Source of the DNA: Photorhabdus noenieputensis
GTDB taxonomy: Bacteria; Pseudomonadota; Gammaproteobacteria; Enterobacterales; Enterobacteriaceae
Direction: 5' to 3'
Length of the DNA: 64,000 nt
Assembly: GCF_018448935.1 (NCBI RefSeq)
Contig: NZ_RCWC01000030.1
Coordinates: forward strand, 1 to 64,000
Below the pieces are notes generated by a model. That model saw only the letters and a list, made by a program, of their open reading frames with translations. It was not told the origin of the DNA and searched no databases. The stretch's first letter is position 1. Every line of letters begins with the position of its first letter. The translations under genes and the position numbers were made by a program. Positions 17,459 to 27,247 of this stretch are shown here, piece by piece.

Positions 17459-17932
17459 ATGAAAACTAAACTGATAACCCGTGAAGGCTACAACAAATTA
17501 AAGGAAGAACTGGATTATCTCTGGCGTGAAGAGCGCCCAGAAGTGACTAAAAAAGTGACTTGGGCAGCAAGTCTCGGTGACCGGAGTGAAAACGCAGATT
17601 ATCAATATAACAAGAAGAGGCTACGGGAGATTGATCGCAGAGTCCGATATCTAACCAAGAGCTTAGAAGAATTGCGGTGTGTTGATTATTCTCCCCAACA
17701 AGACGGACGAGTGTTCTTCGGTGCATGGGTAGAGATCGAAAATGATCAAGGTGAGATTAAACGCTTCCGTATTGTCGGGTACGACGAAATTTTTGGTCGC
17801 AAAGACTACATATCAATCGATTCTCCAATGGCCCGAGCTTTATTAAAGAAAGAAGTGGGAGACAGTGCAATCGTTCATACACCAACAGGAAAAGTGTTGT
17901 GGTACGTGAATGAGATCGAATATACAAAATAG
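17459..17932 (+). CDS. greB: Transcript cleavage factor GreB
   Basis: This 157-residue protein starts MKTKLITREGYNKLKEELDY and has the N-terminal coiled coil (about 5-75, with GDRSENADYQYNKKRLREID at the tip) and the C-terminal FKBP-like domain (GRVFFGAWVEIENDQGE to GKVLWYVNEIEY). It enters the RNA polymerase secondary channel and stimulates cleavage of backtracked RNA. The acidic tip residues Asp and Glu lie in GDRSENAD. The upstream ERIC copy lies within the probable promoter or leader. Confidence 0.95.
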   Translation: MKTKLITREGYNKLKEELDYLWREERPEVTKKVTWAASLGDRSENADYQYNKKRLREIDRRVRYLTKSLEELRCVDYSPQQDGRVFFGAWVEIENDQGEIKRFRIVGYDEIFGRKDYISIDSPMARALLKKEVGDSAIVHTPTGKVLWYVNEIEYTK

Positions 17933-17933
17933 C

Positions 17934-18064
17934 CTATACCTTATGGATTTCAAGATGCATCGCGACAGCAAGGGAGAGAATCCCCGGGAGCATAGATAAC
18001 GATGTGACCGGGGTGAGCGAGTGCAGCCAACAAAGAGGCAACTTGAAAGATGACGGGTATATAT
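17934..18064. repeat. ERIC-type repeat, copy 2
   Basis: It is almost identical to the copy at 17294-17421 in the same orientation and begins two bases after the greB stop codon. It may fold in the greB transcript. Confidence 0.85.
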
Positions 18065-18690
18065 ACTCTTTCGACATGATGTCGTTAGCGCTATATATCG
18101 AAGAATAACAACTGAATGAATCGCCGCTAACGATTCATTCACTCGGCAAAGCGCAATTTAATACAGGCGACCAGAATTAAATAAATGTGAAAATGACGCT
18201 GCTATTTTTCCTCTTAACATCACAACCAAGGTAATCAATTATATCGCCACATATTTTATAATTATAAAAATCAGTGTAAAAACGACTCCCAATTAGGAAG
18301 GCGTTTAAATAAAGACAAAAATAGTTAGGTAATCCCTCCATTTTTAACGAAAGTCAAAAGTAGAGTTGTAATTCATTAGTTACCTGCTCCTCGAACAACA
18401 CGATGAAACTCAGGTTTTTCCTACTTTAGCCATTCTTTCAGTTTAATTCGGATATTCAGAAACAGCTCACAACAAATTCGGTAACCCACTTAGGGTTCCA
18501 GCGACAACTTCTCACATTTGAGTTCAATCACAGTTGCTATAGCGTTATAGCGTAATCGGCAACAAATTCGTTGAATGATATCGTAACTCGTCAGAATAAG
18601 ATTAAACGTAAACTGGAAATTATTTCTCGCAAAACGTATAAAGGAGGTTTTGTGAATATTTGAAATTTACCCACCAGAAGAAAACAGAAC
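18065..18690. other. Intergenic region upstream of tex
   Basis: No gene is seen. AACAAATTCG occurs at about 18471 and again at about 18560. Near the end a strong AAGGAGG (18641-18647) precedes GTG 18652 with a stop after three codons (18661-18663), a possible mini-ORF 28 bases before the tex start. Confidence 0.45.
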
Positions 18691-21015
18691 ATGAATGAAT
18701 CTCTGAGCCAAATTATTGCAAGTGAGCTACAGGCGCAGCCACAACAAGTACTTTCAGCGATTAGCCTGCTTGATGAAGGGAATACTGTCCCTTTTATTGC
18801 ACGATATCGTAAAGAGGTCACCGGCGGTCTGGATGACACCCAACTTCGCCAACTTGAGACCCGCCTTAGTTATCTACGCGAACTGTCGGACCGTCGCCAA
18901 ACCATTCTTAAATCCATTGACGAGCAAGGTAAGCTAACCCCAGAACTGACCGAAGCAATTAATGGCACCCAGAGCAAAACAGAGCTGGAAGATCTTTATC
19001 TGCCATATAAACCGAAGCGTCGTACCCGTGGACAAATCGCTATTGAAGCGGGCCTTGAACCGCTAGCGGACTCCTTGTGGCAAGATCCACAGCAAGAACC
19101 GGAGCAGGTTGCTACTACTTTTATTGATCCTGATAAAGGTGTCGCTGATACCAAAGCCGCACTGGATGGTGCGCGTTATATCCTGATGGAACGTTTTGCC
19201 GAAGATGCAGCATTATTGGCAAAAGTACGTGACTATCTATGGAAAAATGCCCATCTGGTCGCTAAAGTCGTTACAGGAAAAGAAGAGGAAGGCGCTAAAT
19301 TCCGCGACTATTTTGATCACCATGAACCTATCGCACAAGTCCCTTCTCACCGAGCATTGGCTATGTTCCGTGGTCGTAATGAAGGCGTACTGCAACTTTC
19401 CCTAAATGCTGATCCCCAGTTTGATGAGCCACCGAAAGAGAGTTACGGCGAACAGATTATTACTCAACATCTTAATCTGCGCTTGAACAATGCACCGGCA
19501 GATAGCTGGCGCAAAGCCGTGGTGAATTGGACTTGGCGCGTCAAGGTATTGCTACATCTTGAAACTGAATTGATGAGTACCTTGCGTGAGAAAGCGGAAG
19601 ATGAAGCCATCAAAGTATTCGCCCGCAACCTGCAAGATCTATTGATGGCCGCACCTGCGGGCATGCGTGCAACAATGGGGCTCGATCCCGGTCTGCGTAC
19701 CGGAGTCAAAGTGGCCGTTATCGATGCGACCGGCAAACTGATTGCCACAGACACCATCTATCCACACACCGGGCAAGCGGCTAAAGCCGCTGCAAGCGTG
19801 GCAGCATTGTGTATCAAACATCAAGTAGAACTGGTCGCTATCGGTAACGGAACGGCTTCCCGTGAAACAGAACGTTTCTTCGCGGATGTGCAAAAACAGT
19901 TCCCAGAGATAAAAGCCCAAAAAGTGATTGTCAGTGAGGCAGGAGCATCAGTTTATTCTGCTTCTGAACTGGCAGCACAAGAATTTCCCGATCTGGATGT
20001 TTCACTACGCGGTGCAGTCTCTATCGCCCGCCGCTTGCAAGATCCTCTCGCCGAATTAGTGAAAATCGATCCAAAATCCATCGGCGTAGGTCAATATCAA
20101 CATGATGTCAGCCAGACTCAGCTTGCCAAAAAACTGGATGCCGTCGTTGAGGATTGTGTAAACGCCGTCGGAGTGGATCTCAATACCGCTTCTGTTCCAC
20201 TGCTAACCCGAGTTGCCGGATTAACCCGTATGATTGCCCAGAACGTCGTCAACTGGCGTGATGAGAATGGCCGTTTCAATAACCGTACACAATTACTGAA
20301 AGTCAATCGCCTCGGACCAAAGGCTTTTGAGCAATGTGCTGGATTCTTGCGGATTAATCATGGTGATAACCCGCTGGATGCATCGACCGTTCATCCAGAA
20401 GCTTACCCGGTAGTTGAAAAAATTTTGGCGGCTACTGAGCAGAAACTCCAAGAATTGATGGGTAACCCTGCTTCACTGCGTGGATTGCAACCTCAGAATT
20501 TCACCACCGAACAATTTGGTGTTCCAACCGTTACCGATATTTTGAAAGAGCTGGAAAAACCTGGCCGCGATCCACGTCCAGAGTTTAAAACTGCGACTTT
20601 CGCAGAAGGAGTGGAAACCATGAATGATCTGCGTCCGGGAATGGTGCTGGAAGGGGCGGTCACTAACGTGACTAATTTTGGCGCATTTGTCGATATCGGC
20701 GTTCATCAAGATGGTTTAGTTCATATCTCTTCGCTGTCCGATCGCTTTGTAGAAGATCCTCACACCGTGGTAAAAGCGGGTGATATCGTTAAAGTCAAAG
20801 TGCTGGAAGTTGATCTGAACCGTAAGCGTATCGCTCTAACCATGCGCCTTGATGAGCAACCGGGAGAAACCCAATCACGTCGCAGTAACAATACGCAAAC
20901 TGACCGCCGCCCTGAACGTAATGACAGAAACCGTAATGCTTCCCGTTCTTCTACCTCAGCCGGAAACAGTGCTATGAGTGATGCACTAGCCGCCGCATTC
21001 GGAAAAAAACGTTAA
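18691..21015 (+). CDS. tex: Tex family transcription accessory protein (YhgF)
   Basis: It encodes 774 residues from ATG 18691 ([20 protein letters not shown]). The N-terminal Tex domain has the hallmark [20 protein letters not shown]. It is followed by a YqgF-like RNase H fold ([20 protein letters not shown]), helix-hairpin-helix modules ([15 protein letters not shown]) and a C-terminal S1 RNA-binding domain ([20 protein letters not shown], about 651-720). A basic Arg/Asn-rich tail ends the protein. It acts on transcription complexes and RNA and is widely conserved. The gene order greB-tex-feoABC is standard for enterobacteria. Confidence 0.95.
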   Translation: MNESLSQIIASELQAQPQQVLSAISLLDEGNTVPFIARYRKEVTGGLDDTQLRQLETRLSYLRELSDRRQTILKSIDEQGKLTPELTEAINGTQSKTELEDLYLPYKPKRRTRGQIAIEAGLEPLADSLWQDPQQEPEQVATTFIDPDKGVADTKAALDGARYILMERFAEDAALLAKVRDYLWKNAHLVAKVVTGKEEEGAKFRDYFDHHEPIAQVPSHRALAMFRGRNEGVLQLSLNADPQFDEPPKESYGEQIITQHLNLRLNNAPADSWRKAVVNWTWRVKVLLHLETELMSTLREKAEDEAIKVFARNLQDLLMAAPAGMRATMGLDPGLRTGVKVAVIDATGKLIATDTIYPHTGQAAKAAASVAALCIKHQVELVAIGNGTASRETERFFADVQKQFPEIKAQKVIVSEAGASVYSASELAAQEFPDLDVSLRGAVSIARRLQDPLAELVKIDPKSIGVGQYQHDVSQTQLAKKLDAVVEDCVNAVGVDLNTASVPLLTRVAGLTRMIAQNVVNWRDENGRFNNRTQLLKVNRLGPKAFEQCAGFLRINHGDNPLDASTVHPEAYPVVEKILAATEQKLQELMGNPASLRGLQPQNFTTEQFGVPTVTDILKELEKPGRDPRPEFKTATFAEGVETMNDLRPGMVLEGAVTNVTNFGAFVDIGVHQDGLVHISSLSDRFVEDPHTVVKAGDIVKVKVLEVDLNRKRIALTMRLDEQPGETQSRRSNNTQTDRRPERNDRNRNASRSSTSAGNSAMSDALAAAFGKKR

Positions 21016-21036
21016 AATTCCCATCGCCGTAAACAG

Positions 21037-21063
21037 GTGCACTGCTTCGGCAGTGCACATTTC
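21037..21063 (+). terminator. Terminator of tex
   Basis: GTGCACTGC and GCAGTGCAC form a perfect 9-bp stem closed by TTCG, a stable tetraloop, 22 bases after the tex stop, followed by ATTTC. Confidence 0.85.
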
Positions 21064-21276
21064 ACCGTTTCTATCAGAAAGAAGATTCATGTCAACTTGA
21101 GTGACTAAGTGATCAAATTAACACCAACAATGAAAATACGATTAACATTGAAATTAATGATGGTTATTATTTTTATTTGCAATTAGTATGAATTGGATTA
21201 AAAATTACACTTCATAATGAATGAGTGCAACTAATTCTCGGTATTACTTTACTTATCACATATCCCGGAAGGTCAT

Positions 21277-21510
21277 ATGCAACTTCTTCCAGACCATAGC
21301 TACAAGATCATTGGTTTTTCTCCGAAGATCAGCCCGGCTTACCGACAGAAATTGCTGTCATTAGGTATGTTGCCCGGTTCTTCTTTTCATGTTGTCCGCT
21401 TAGCACCTTTAGGTGATCCGATACAAATTGAGACTCGCAGAGTCAGCCTAATCCTGAGAAAAAAAGATTTGGAATTTCTCACATTAGACAGCGTTCAATG
21501 CAACGCATAA
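21277..21510 (+). CDS. feoA: Ferrous iron transport protein FeoA
   Basis: This small 77-residue SH3-like protein ([59 protein letters not shown]) matches E. coli FeoA. It is cytoplasmic and supports FeoB-dependent Fe(II) uptake. ATG 21277 has GGAAGG upstream. It is the first gene of feoABC. No Fur or FNR site could be called with certainty in the upstream 260 bases. Confidence 0.93.
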   Translation: MQLLPDHSYKIIGFSPKISPAYRQKLLSLGMLPGSSFHVVRLAPLGDPIQIETRRVSLILRKKDLEFLTLDSVQCNA

Positions 21511-21562
21511 TCCGTTGCAAGCAACGAAACAGTTACTCTTAATTTAATCTGGCACCAAAAAC

Positions 21563-23875
21563 ATGAAAGCACTGACCATTGGCTTAATTGGCAACCCCAA
21601 TGCCGGCAAAACGACATTATTTAACCAACTTACTGGCTCCCGACAACGTGTAGGCAACTGGGCTGGCGTTACAGTAGAACGAAAAGTTGGCCGTTTTACC
21701 ACCGCGGAACACAAAATTGAGTTAGTTGACCTACCGGGAACCTACTCTCTAACCACAATTTCTGAACAAACATCACTGGATGAGCAGATAGCCTGCCACT
21801 ATATCCTGAGTGGTGATGCTGACATGCTGATTAACGTCGTAGATGCTGCTAACCTTGAGCGAAATCTCTACCTGACGTTACAACTGTTGGAATTAGGCAT
21901 TCCCTGCATCGTTGCGCTCAATATGCTGGATATCGCTGACAGTCAGCATATCCAAATTAATATTGCCGAACTGGAGCAACGCCTTGGCTGTCCAGTCATT
22001 CCAATGGTTTCGACCCGAGCAACCGGCCTGAATGAGCTAAAACAAGCAATTGACCGCCATCAGCAGAATTCCGTGCAGTCACTAATTCACTACCCTGACT
22101 GCCTGTTGCAAGAAGTTGAGACGTTATCTGATGTAATTTCAGACAATTTTCATGCTCAACAACGCCGTTGGTTAGCGCTTCAAATGCTTGAAGGGGATAT
22201 TTACAGCCTGGAACGTTCCGGCCTTGCTACCTCAATGCTGACTGCATCCAAGGAACGCTTGCAACAACAGCAATATGACGAGCCCGAACTGTTGATTGCC
22301 GATGCGCGCTATCAAAGCATCAATACATTGTGCATGGCCGTGATTGATACCCAAAAAGCCATGCCAAATAAACTCACCCAAGCAATCGATAAAATTATCC
22401 TTAATCGTTGGTTAGGCGTACCTATTTTTCTGGCGGTTATGTATTTAATGTTCGTGCTGGCAATTAATATCGGTGGGGCGCTACAACCTATCTTTGACAG
22501 TGGTTCTGTCGCTATTTTCATTCATGGGGTGCAATGGCTTGGGCATACCTTAAGTTTTCCAGAATGGCTGACGATTTTCCTCGCGCAAGGTATCGGTGGT
22601 GGTATCAACACAGTTTTGCCGCTGGTACCACAAATCGGCATGATGTATTTATTCCTCTCTTTCCTTGAGGACTCTGGCTACATGGCGCGGGCTGCATTTG
22701 TCATGGATCGTCTGATGCAAGTTCTCGGGCTGCCGGGTAAATCATTTGTCCCGTTGATCGTTGGCTTCGGCTGTAACGTCCCATCCATTATGGGGGCAAG
22801 AACGCTAGACGCTCCGCGTGAACGCTTGATCACGATTATGATGGCACCCTTTATGTCTTGCGGTGCACGATTAGCCATCTTTGCCGTATTTGCCGCCGCA
22901 TTCTTTGGCAAAAATGGGGCAACTTTTGTTTTTTCCCTTTATATATTGGGTATTGTCGTCGCTATTCTGACTGGCCTGATGTTGAAATACACCATTATGC
23001 GCGGCGAAGCTTCACCATTCATTATGGAGCTCCCGGTTTACCACATTCCGCATCTAAAAACTCTGCTTCTGCAAACCTGGCAACGCCTGAAAGGTTTTGT
23101 TATCCGTGCCGGTAAAGTGATCGTTATCGCCAGTATGTTCATCGGCGCTCTTAACAGCTTCTCATTTTCTGGTAAAGCGGTAGATAGCATCAACCAATCC
23201 GCTCTGGCTTCGGTCAGCAAGATTATTACGCCAGTATTACAGCCAATTGGCGTTCACTCAGATAACTGGCAGGCAACTGTAGGTCTGATAACCGGAGCAA
23301 TGGCAAAAGAAGTGGTTGTTGGGACACTCAATACCCTGTATACCGCAGAAAGCATTACTAATGAGCCGTTTAATGCAAATGAGTTCAACCTGCTTGATGA
23401 ACTGAAAGATGCAATTGGTGAAACCTGGGATAGTTTGAAAGATACCTTTACTCTGAGCGTGCTGTCCAACCCAATCGAAGCCAGCAAAGGTGACGGTGAG
23501 ATGGATGGCGGTACTATGGGAACAATGAGTGCCAAATTTGGCTCCGCTATTTCAGCTTACAGTTATCTGATCTTTGTGCTGTTATATGTACCTTGTGTTT
23601 CGGTGATGGGCGCGATCGCTCGTGAAACAAGCCGTGGTTGGATGACATTCTCCATTCTGTGGGGATTGAACGTGGCTTATTCAATTTCAGCTCTGTTCTA
23701 CCAGATGGTGACTTTCTCACAACATTCACAAAGCAGCCTGATTATCATTCTGACCGTCGTTACATTTAACGCACTGGTGTTCTACTTCCTGCGCCAGGCA
23801 CGCAGCCGTGTGACGATGAAGTTAATCAGCAACCCGGGAAATAGCTGCCACTGCTCCAGTGGAAACTGTCACTAG
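21563..23875 (+). CDS. feoB: Ferrous iron transporter FeoB
   Basis: It encodes 770 residues. The N-terminal G domain has G1 GNPNAGKTT (10-18), G3 DLPGTYSL and G4 NMLD. A helical GDI-like domain follows, then the membrane core with Gate motifs (VPLIVGFGCNVPSIMGARTL and a second PCVSVMGAI-type region). The C-terminus is Cys-rich (SCHCSSGNCH). It carries Fe(II) across the inner membrane in a nucleotide-dependent way. It is separated from feoA by 52 bases and from feoC by 9. Confidence 0.96.
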   Translation: MKALTIGLIGNPNAGKTTLFNQLTGSRQRVGNWAGVTVERKVGRFTTAEHKIELVDLPGTYSLTTISEQTSLDEQIACHYILSGDADMLINVVDAANLERNLYLTLQLLELGIPCIVALNMLDIADSQHIQINIAELEQRLGCPVIPMVSTRATGLNELKQAIDRHQQNSVQSLIHYPDCLLQEVETLSDVISDNFHAQQRRWLALQMLEGDIYSLERSGLATSMLTASKERLQQQQYDEPELLIADARYQSINTLCMAVIDTQKAMPNKLTQAIDKIILNRWLGVPIFLAVMYLMFVLAINIGGALQPIFDSGSVAIFIHGVQWLGHTLSFPEWLTIFLAQGIGGGINTVLPLVPQIGMMYLFLSFLEDSGYMARAAFVMDRLMQVLGLPGKSFVPLIVGFGCNVPSIMGARTLDAPRERLITIMMAPFMSCGARLAIFAVFAAAFFGKNGATFVFSLYILGIVVAILTGLMLKYTIMRGEASPFIMELPVYHIPHLKTLLLQTWQRLKGFVIRAGKVIVIASMFIGALNSFSFSGKAVDSINQSALASVSKIITPVLQPIGVHSDNWQATVGLITGAMAKEVVVGTLNTLYTAESITNEPFNANEFNLLDELKDAIGETWDSLKDTFTLSVLSNPIEASKGDGEMDGGTMGTMSAKFGSAISAYSYLIFVLLYVPCVSVMGAIARETSRGWMTFSILWGLNVAYSISALFYQMVTFSQHSQSSLIIILTVVTFNALVFYFLRQARSRVTMKLISNPGNSCHCSSGNCH

Positions 23876-23884
23876 GAATTGAAA

Positions 23885-24124
23885 ATGATTAGCCTATTAC
23901 AAGTAAGGGATGCAGTCGCTCTGAATGGGCGGGCAGATGCTAAGTTGTTGAGCCACCAGCTTTCTGCTTCATTATCGATGGTAGAAGCGATGCTTGAACA
24001 ACTCACCGTAATGGGCAAATTGGAAAAAATCAATGCAACTGCCTGCCTAAGCGGCAGTTGCAAACAATGCCCAGAAACACAGAAATGTGATACAGCGGTT
24101 TATCGGATCGTTGGGGGATGTTAA
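23885..24124 (+). CDS. feoC: Fe(II) transport regulator FeoC
   Basis: This 79-residue winged-helix protein starts at ATG 23885 with AGGA upstream (MISLLQVRDAVALNGRADAK). It has the iron-sulfur type cysteine set C-x4-C-x2-C-x5-C (CLSGSCKQCPETQKC). It stabilises FeoB in related bacteria. Its last codons (QKCDTAVYRIVGGC) recur at 25890 as QKCDTAVYRIAGGH, indicating that an islet inserted here replaced or duplicated the native 3' end. Confidence 0.9.
   Translation: MISLLQVRDAVALNGRADAKLLSHQLSASLSMVEAMLEQLTVMGKLEKINATACLSGSCKQCPETQKCDTAVYRIVGGC
24080..24124 (+). repeat. feoC 3'-end direct repeat, left copy
   Basis: The terminal 45 bases of feoC match 25890-25934 with about six differences. The shared core AGAAATGTGATAC is followed by GCGGTTTATCGGATCG after one variable base. 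The two copies bracket the islet. Confidence 0.8.
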
Positions 24125-24143
24125 TCATTTAATTATATTGGTG

Positions 24144-24413
24144 TTATGCGTTTCGTTTAGCTCTTATTGCGGCTTTCTTTTCTTCCATTCGCAATTTTGC
24201 TTTTTGACGAGATAAAAATTGTGATTCACCCGCCACTAATTTCTCAAAGGCAGCATCGACTTCTGTCTTTAAATTCTCAGGGATCAAATCTCTCCCGGCC
24301 AAATTCCAATTCAGATTGCTATCCCATGTTTGCTTGGTTTTTCCTTTCAGGTACAAGCCATAATGTTTTGCATTGATAAAATCAATCTTGCTAAGCTCAT
24401 TTGGATTGTACAT
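24144..24413 (-). CDS. Small conserved-looking protein of the feoC islet
   Basis: It encodes 89 residues (MYNPNELSKIDFINAKHYGL, then a charged helical C-terminus rich in Lys, Arg and Ala). No family was recognised. It has a good ribosome-binding site (AAAGGAAT) and starts 17 bases before the stop of the upstream transporter gene, so the two are translationally coupled. It could be a partner or substrate of that transporter; this is inference from context only. It has no signal peptide or membrane segment. Confidence 0.6.
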   Translation of the reverse strand: MYNPNELSKIDFINAKHYGLYLKGKTKQTWDSNLNWNLAGRDLIPENLKTEVDAAFEKLVAGESQFLSRQKAKLRMEEKKAAIRAKRNA

Positions 24414-25575
24414 ATTTATTCCTTTCCCCAGTTAATTTATGCTTTTTAAATAAAAAATACAGGAATATCACCGCAAGCAGAATGCTTGTTAATTTGAAAG
24501 TAAACTCGATAGAAATGAGTTTTGCAGTATACCCACCAATAACCGGCATCAAAATTGCCACTACAGATGAAATTTTCTGTATATCTCCAGTCGCTTTCCC
24601 TACGTGTTCAAAACCAATGATATTTCTTACACCGTATCTAATTGCGAAAAATGTGACACCAGAGGCCATACCAACAAGGAAAACTAACAAATAGTATGTG
24701 GCATAATGATGTGTTTTTGCGTCTAAAAAACCAAATCCCCAAAAAGCTACAAAATTAGTCATAACGGAGAATAACAGGACATTCTTGGCTGACAACTTTT
24801 TAAGTAACCAACCAGAAACTCGTGTTCCTACTATGCCACCGACCCCGAGAAGTGAAATTATGTAGCCTATGCTACTTTCATTTTGCCCAATCCTCTCGAA
24901 GAAGATACCGAGCATATCGTTACTAAGAAAAAAGGCTAAGTTTGACAAAGTATAAGCCGAAACAAGTAAATATAAATCCGGTTTGTTTTTCAATTGCTGT
25001 ATGAATGAGAAACGTTCTACAGCAGTAGGATTTATACCTTCATTTGCATCAAGCCTACAAGTATTATCAAAGTATGATGTCAACATACCGACTAGGTTAA
25101 ATGTCATTGATAATAACAGGACAAACCATAATCCATAATTCGTGTTTAAATATACAACAAACAAGGGAATGACTATTCTGCTAAAGTTGATGATATATCC
25201 ATAAATTTCATAAAATCGTTGAGACTCATTATCATCTACATTCAATTTTGTGTTTGATATTCCAAGCCCACATCGACAGGTTGTTTTGATTAATGTAATG
25301 ATATAAAGAAATATAATTGGATCAGCTACAGATAAAAAAGGCATGACAATGCCATTAATAAAGAACAGCAATGTCCTCCAATTTAATACATTTCCGTTGT
25401 CAAACAGCTTGCCGAATAATCCACTGGCCACTAGAAATGGAATAGCGAAGCAAGCACCCAATATCCCCATTTCGGATGGAGTAGCATGCAGGCTATATAT
25501 AGCTATGATGCTTAAAATAGCGTAATCAAGATAAGTATCAAGTTCATGTACACCTATACTAATGTATTTTTTCAT
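24397..25575 (-). CDS. MFS transporter of the feoC islet
   Basis: This 392-residue protein has about 11-12 hydrophobic helices in two halves (for example YIISLLGVGGIVGTRVSGWL and LVFLVGMASGVTFFAIRYGV). The inter-helix arginine/glycine motif LFGKLFDNG resembles the MFS loop 2-3 signature. Substrate unknown; an exporter role is plausible. Its AT-rich codon use differs from feoABC. It forms a unit with the 89-residue gene downstream. Confidence 0.75.
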   Translation of the reverse strand: MKKYISIGVHELDTYLDYAILSIIAIYSLHATPSEMGILGACFAIPFLVASGLFGKLFDNGNVLNWRTLLFFINGIVMPFLSVADPIIFLYIITLIKTTCRCGLGISNTKLNVDDNESQRFYEIYGYIINFSRIVIPLFVVYLNTNYGLWFVLLLSMTFNLVGMLTSYFDNTCRLDANEGINPTAVERFSFIQQLKNKPDLYLLVSAYTLSNLAFFLSNDMLGIFFERIGQNESSIGYIISLLGVGGIVGTRVSGWLLKKLSAKNVLLFSVMTNFVAFWGFGFLDAKTHHYATYYLLVFLVGMASGVTFFAIRYGVRNIIGFEHVGKATGDIQKISSVVAILMPVIGGYTAKLISIEFTFKLTSILLAVIFLYFLFKKHKLTGERNKYVQSK

Positions 25576-25889
25576 TGGTTATCACCTACATGAGGCTAGC
25601 CAGAAGTTGATAGTCCATAATGTCTCCTTTTTAAACTTTAGGTTGATATTTACTTATTTCCAGTGAGGAAATTTAAATATAAGCAACAATCTTTATCCAT
25701 GTAAATTAGGTGTTAAAGTGAAAATTTTATTATTGTGAAACAACTCATGTTTTTTAACCGCCTAATATCTTCATCATTGCCTTTAAAAATCATTTAAATA
25801 CATATACATACCACATAAAAGATTGAATAATATTTTCTCGTATTAATCACGTTGCCTGCTTTGCTTTTATTTAGTATGTGTATTTAGTA

Positions 25890-25936
25890 CAGAAATGTGA
25901 TACGGCGGTTTATCGGATCGCTGGAGGACATTGAAT
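25890..25936 (+). repeat. feoC 3'-end direct repeat, right copy (displaced native end?)
   Basis: In the feoC frame it reads QKCDTAVYRIAGGH followed by TGA. It matches 24080-24124 closely, so it is a second copy of the feoC terminus 1.8 kb downstream. Confidence 0.8.
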
Positions 25937-26016
25937 AATTAAAAAAATAATCAATTCAATGTGAGGTGGTCATCACTTGACCTTGCTAAAAGATACTATA
26001 CATTGTGGATATCAAC

Positions 26017-26060
26017 ACCCGCGATAGCGTCAATCCACCGACGAGATCAGCGGGTTTTTC
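26017..26060 (+). terminator. Hairpin terminator before the Abi-like gene
   Basis: ACCCGC (26017-26022) pairs with GCGGGT (26050-26055), with an inner GTC/GAC pairing, followed by TTTTCTC. It would fit the original terminator of feoABC, left behind by the islet insertion. Confidence 0.65.
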
Positions 26061-26137
26061 TCATGTACAGAAAAAACTTAGTAGAGTTATTTTGTTAGTA
26101 ACACTTTCTCAACACTAATCATATGAGATTCTATTAA

Positions 26138-27100
26138 ATGTCTGTTTATAACAAGCCTTTTTTAACTCCAGCAGAGCTGGTAAATATTCATCTTGAAGAT
26201 AAAGGTGTTTTATTTACTCATCCTTTTAATAAAGTCTTTGCTGAGAAAGCGCTATCCCTAATTAATTGGTATAGATTCAAATCATACTTATATCCTTATT
26301 TAAATCATTCAACTAAAGAATATTTACCCGGCACTGAATTTAAAAATGGCTTTGACTTATATTTGTTTGACTGTGAATTAAGAGAACTATGTAACAAATA
26401 CATATTAAGAATAGAAGTTAAAGCAAAGAGTATTCTTGACCAAGTAATAACAAAATATCTAAACGACCCTTTTTGGTATCTCAGCGATGATGTATTCACA
26501 CCAAATAAAGCACCATATCAAGAAAGAATGAAAATAAAAGCGCTCATGGAAAAATCTACTCAGGAATTCGCTGTTTACTATAAAAATAACTATACAAGCA
26601 CAAAGGAATCTTATAGGCAAAATCCTCCATTTTGGATAGCTATAGAATTAATGTCTTTTGATTCAATGATGAAATTGATTGCTGCTTTAGACACGACAAA
26701 ATTCACATCCTCAGGAAAAAATCATCTCAATGATTTTGCAACAGCTATGGGAGCCAATACATTTAAAGAAGTAAAATCGTGGCTTTACGCACTAAAGGAA
26801 TTAAGAAACAAATCTTCGCATAGTTCCAGGACTTGGAATAGCAATTATCGTTTGCCATCAGGGTTCGTAGATAACAATAATAATATTGTTGGAACCAGAA
26901 TAACAATCAGTCCAACAATGAAAAATAAAATCTATACTACATTGATTGTTTTAAAAATAATGTCTAAAACTTTGATAAGCCCATCAGAAAAATTCGAAGT
27001 TGAATTTAAAAATCTTATAAACAAATACAGTTATATAAATATTTTAACTCATTCAATGGGAATTCCCACAGGATGGGACAAGGAAAATATATGGAATTAA
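26138..27100 (+). CDS. Abi_2-family abortive infection protein (HEPN-type)
   Basis: This 320-residue protein shows the Abi_2 (AbiD/AbiF) layout. It has an N-terminal INWYRFKSYLYPY block, then LYLFDCELRELCNKYILRIE, NPPFWIAIELMSFDSMMKL, and a C-terminal SWLYALKELRNKSSHSSRTW. The last contains the HEPN RNase motif R-x4-H (Arg223, His228). Such proteins are toxin-like RNases used against phages. It stands alone between feoC and bioH, a position occupied by rpnA/yhgA in E. coli, and is AT-rich, both signs of transfer. Confidence 0.8.
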   Translation: MSVYNKPFLTPAELVNIHLEDKGVLFTHPFNKVFAEKALSLINWYRFKSYLYPYLNHSTKEYLPGTEFKNGFDLYLFDCELRELCNKYILRIEVKAKSILDQVITKYLNDPFWYLSDDVFTPNKAPYQERMKIKALMEKSTQEFAVYYKNNYTSTKESYRQNPPFWIAIELMSFDSMMKLIAALDTTKFTSSGKNHLNDFATAMGANTFKEVKSWLYALKELRNKSSHSSRTWNSNYRLPSGFVDNNNNIVGTRITISPTMKNKIYTTLIVLKIMSKTLISPSEKFEVEFKNLINKYSYINILTHSMGIPTGWDKENIWN

Positions 27101-27176
27101 AAGGTAGAATTTGCCTTTCTTAGTAACAAATTGAATCCCTATGATTTATCTAATCGTCAGAAGAACTAATATCGAG

Positions 27177-27203
27177 CCGCCGCATTCACGCGGCGGATGC
27201 TTT
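27177..27203 (+). terminator. Terminator between the Abi-like gene and bioH
   Basis: CCGCCGC (27177-27183) and GCGGCGG (27190-27196) form a 7-bp GC stem with loop ATTCAC, then ATGCTTT. It can serve the plus-strand Abi gene, and perhaps bioH from the other side. Confidence 0.7.
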
Positions 27204-27247
27204 ACTTTTCCAAACCATGCCAATAAAAATCTGTGATCTCATCGACC

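Larger units (their letters stand above)
25576..26137. other. Intergenic region carrying the islet right boundary
   Basis: No gene is visible. It probably contains the promoter for the leftward MFS operon (25600-25750, AT-rich), the displaced feoC end at 25890-25936, a terminator at 26017-26060 and the promoter of the Abi-like gene. Confidence 0.5.

Noticed and set aside
21060-21276. Fur or FNR sites upstream of feoA
   Set aside because: Some TTGA/ATCAA and AT-rich palindromic pieces exist (for example near 21097-21117) but spacing does not fit either consensus well enough to call.
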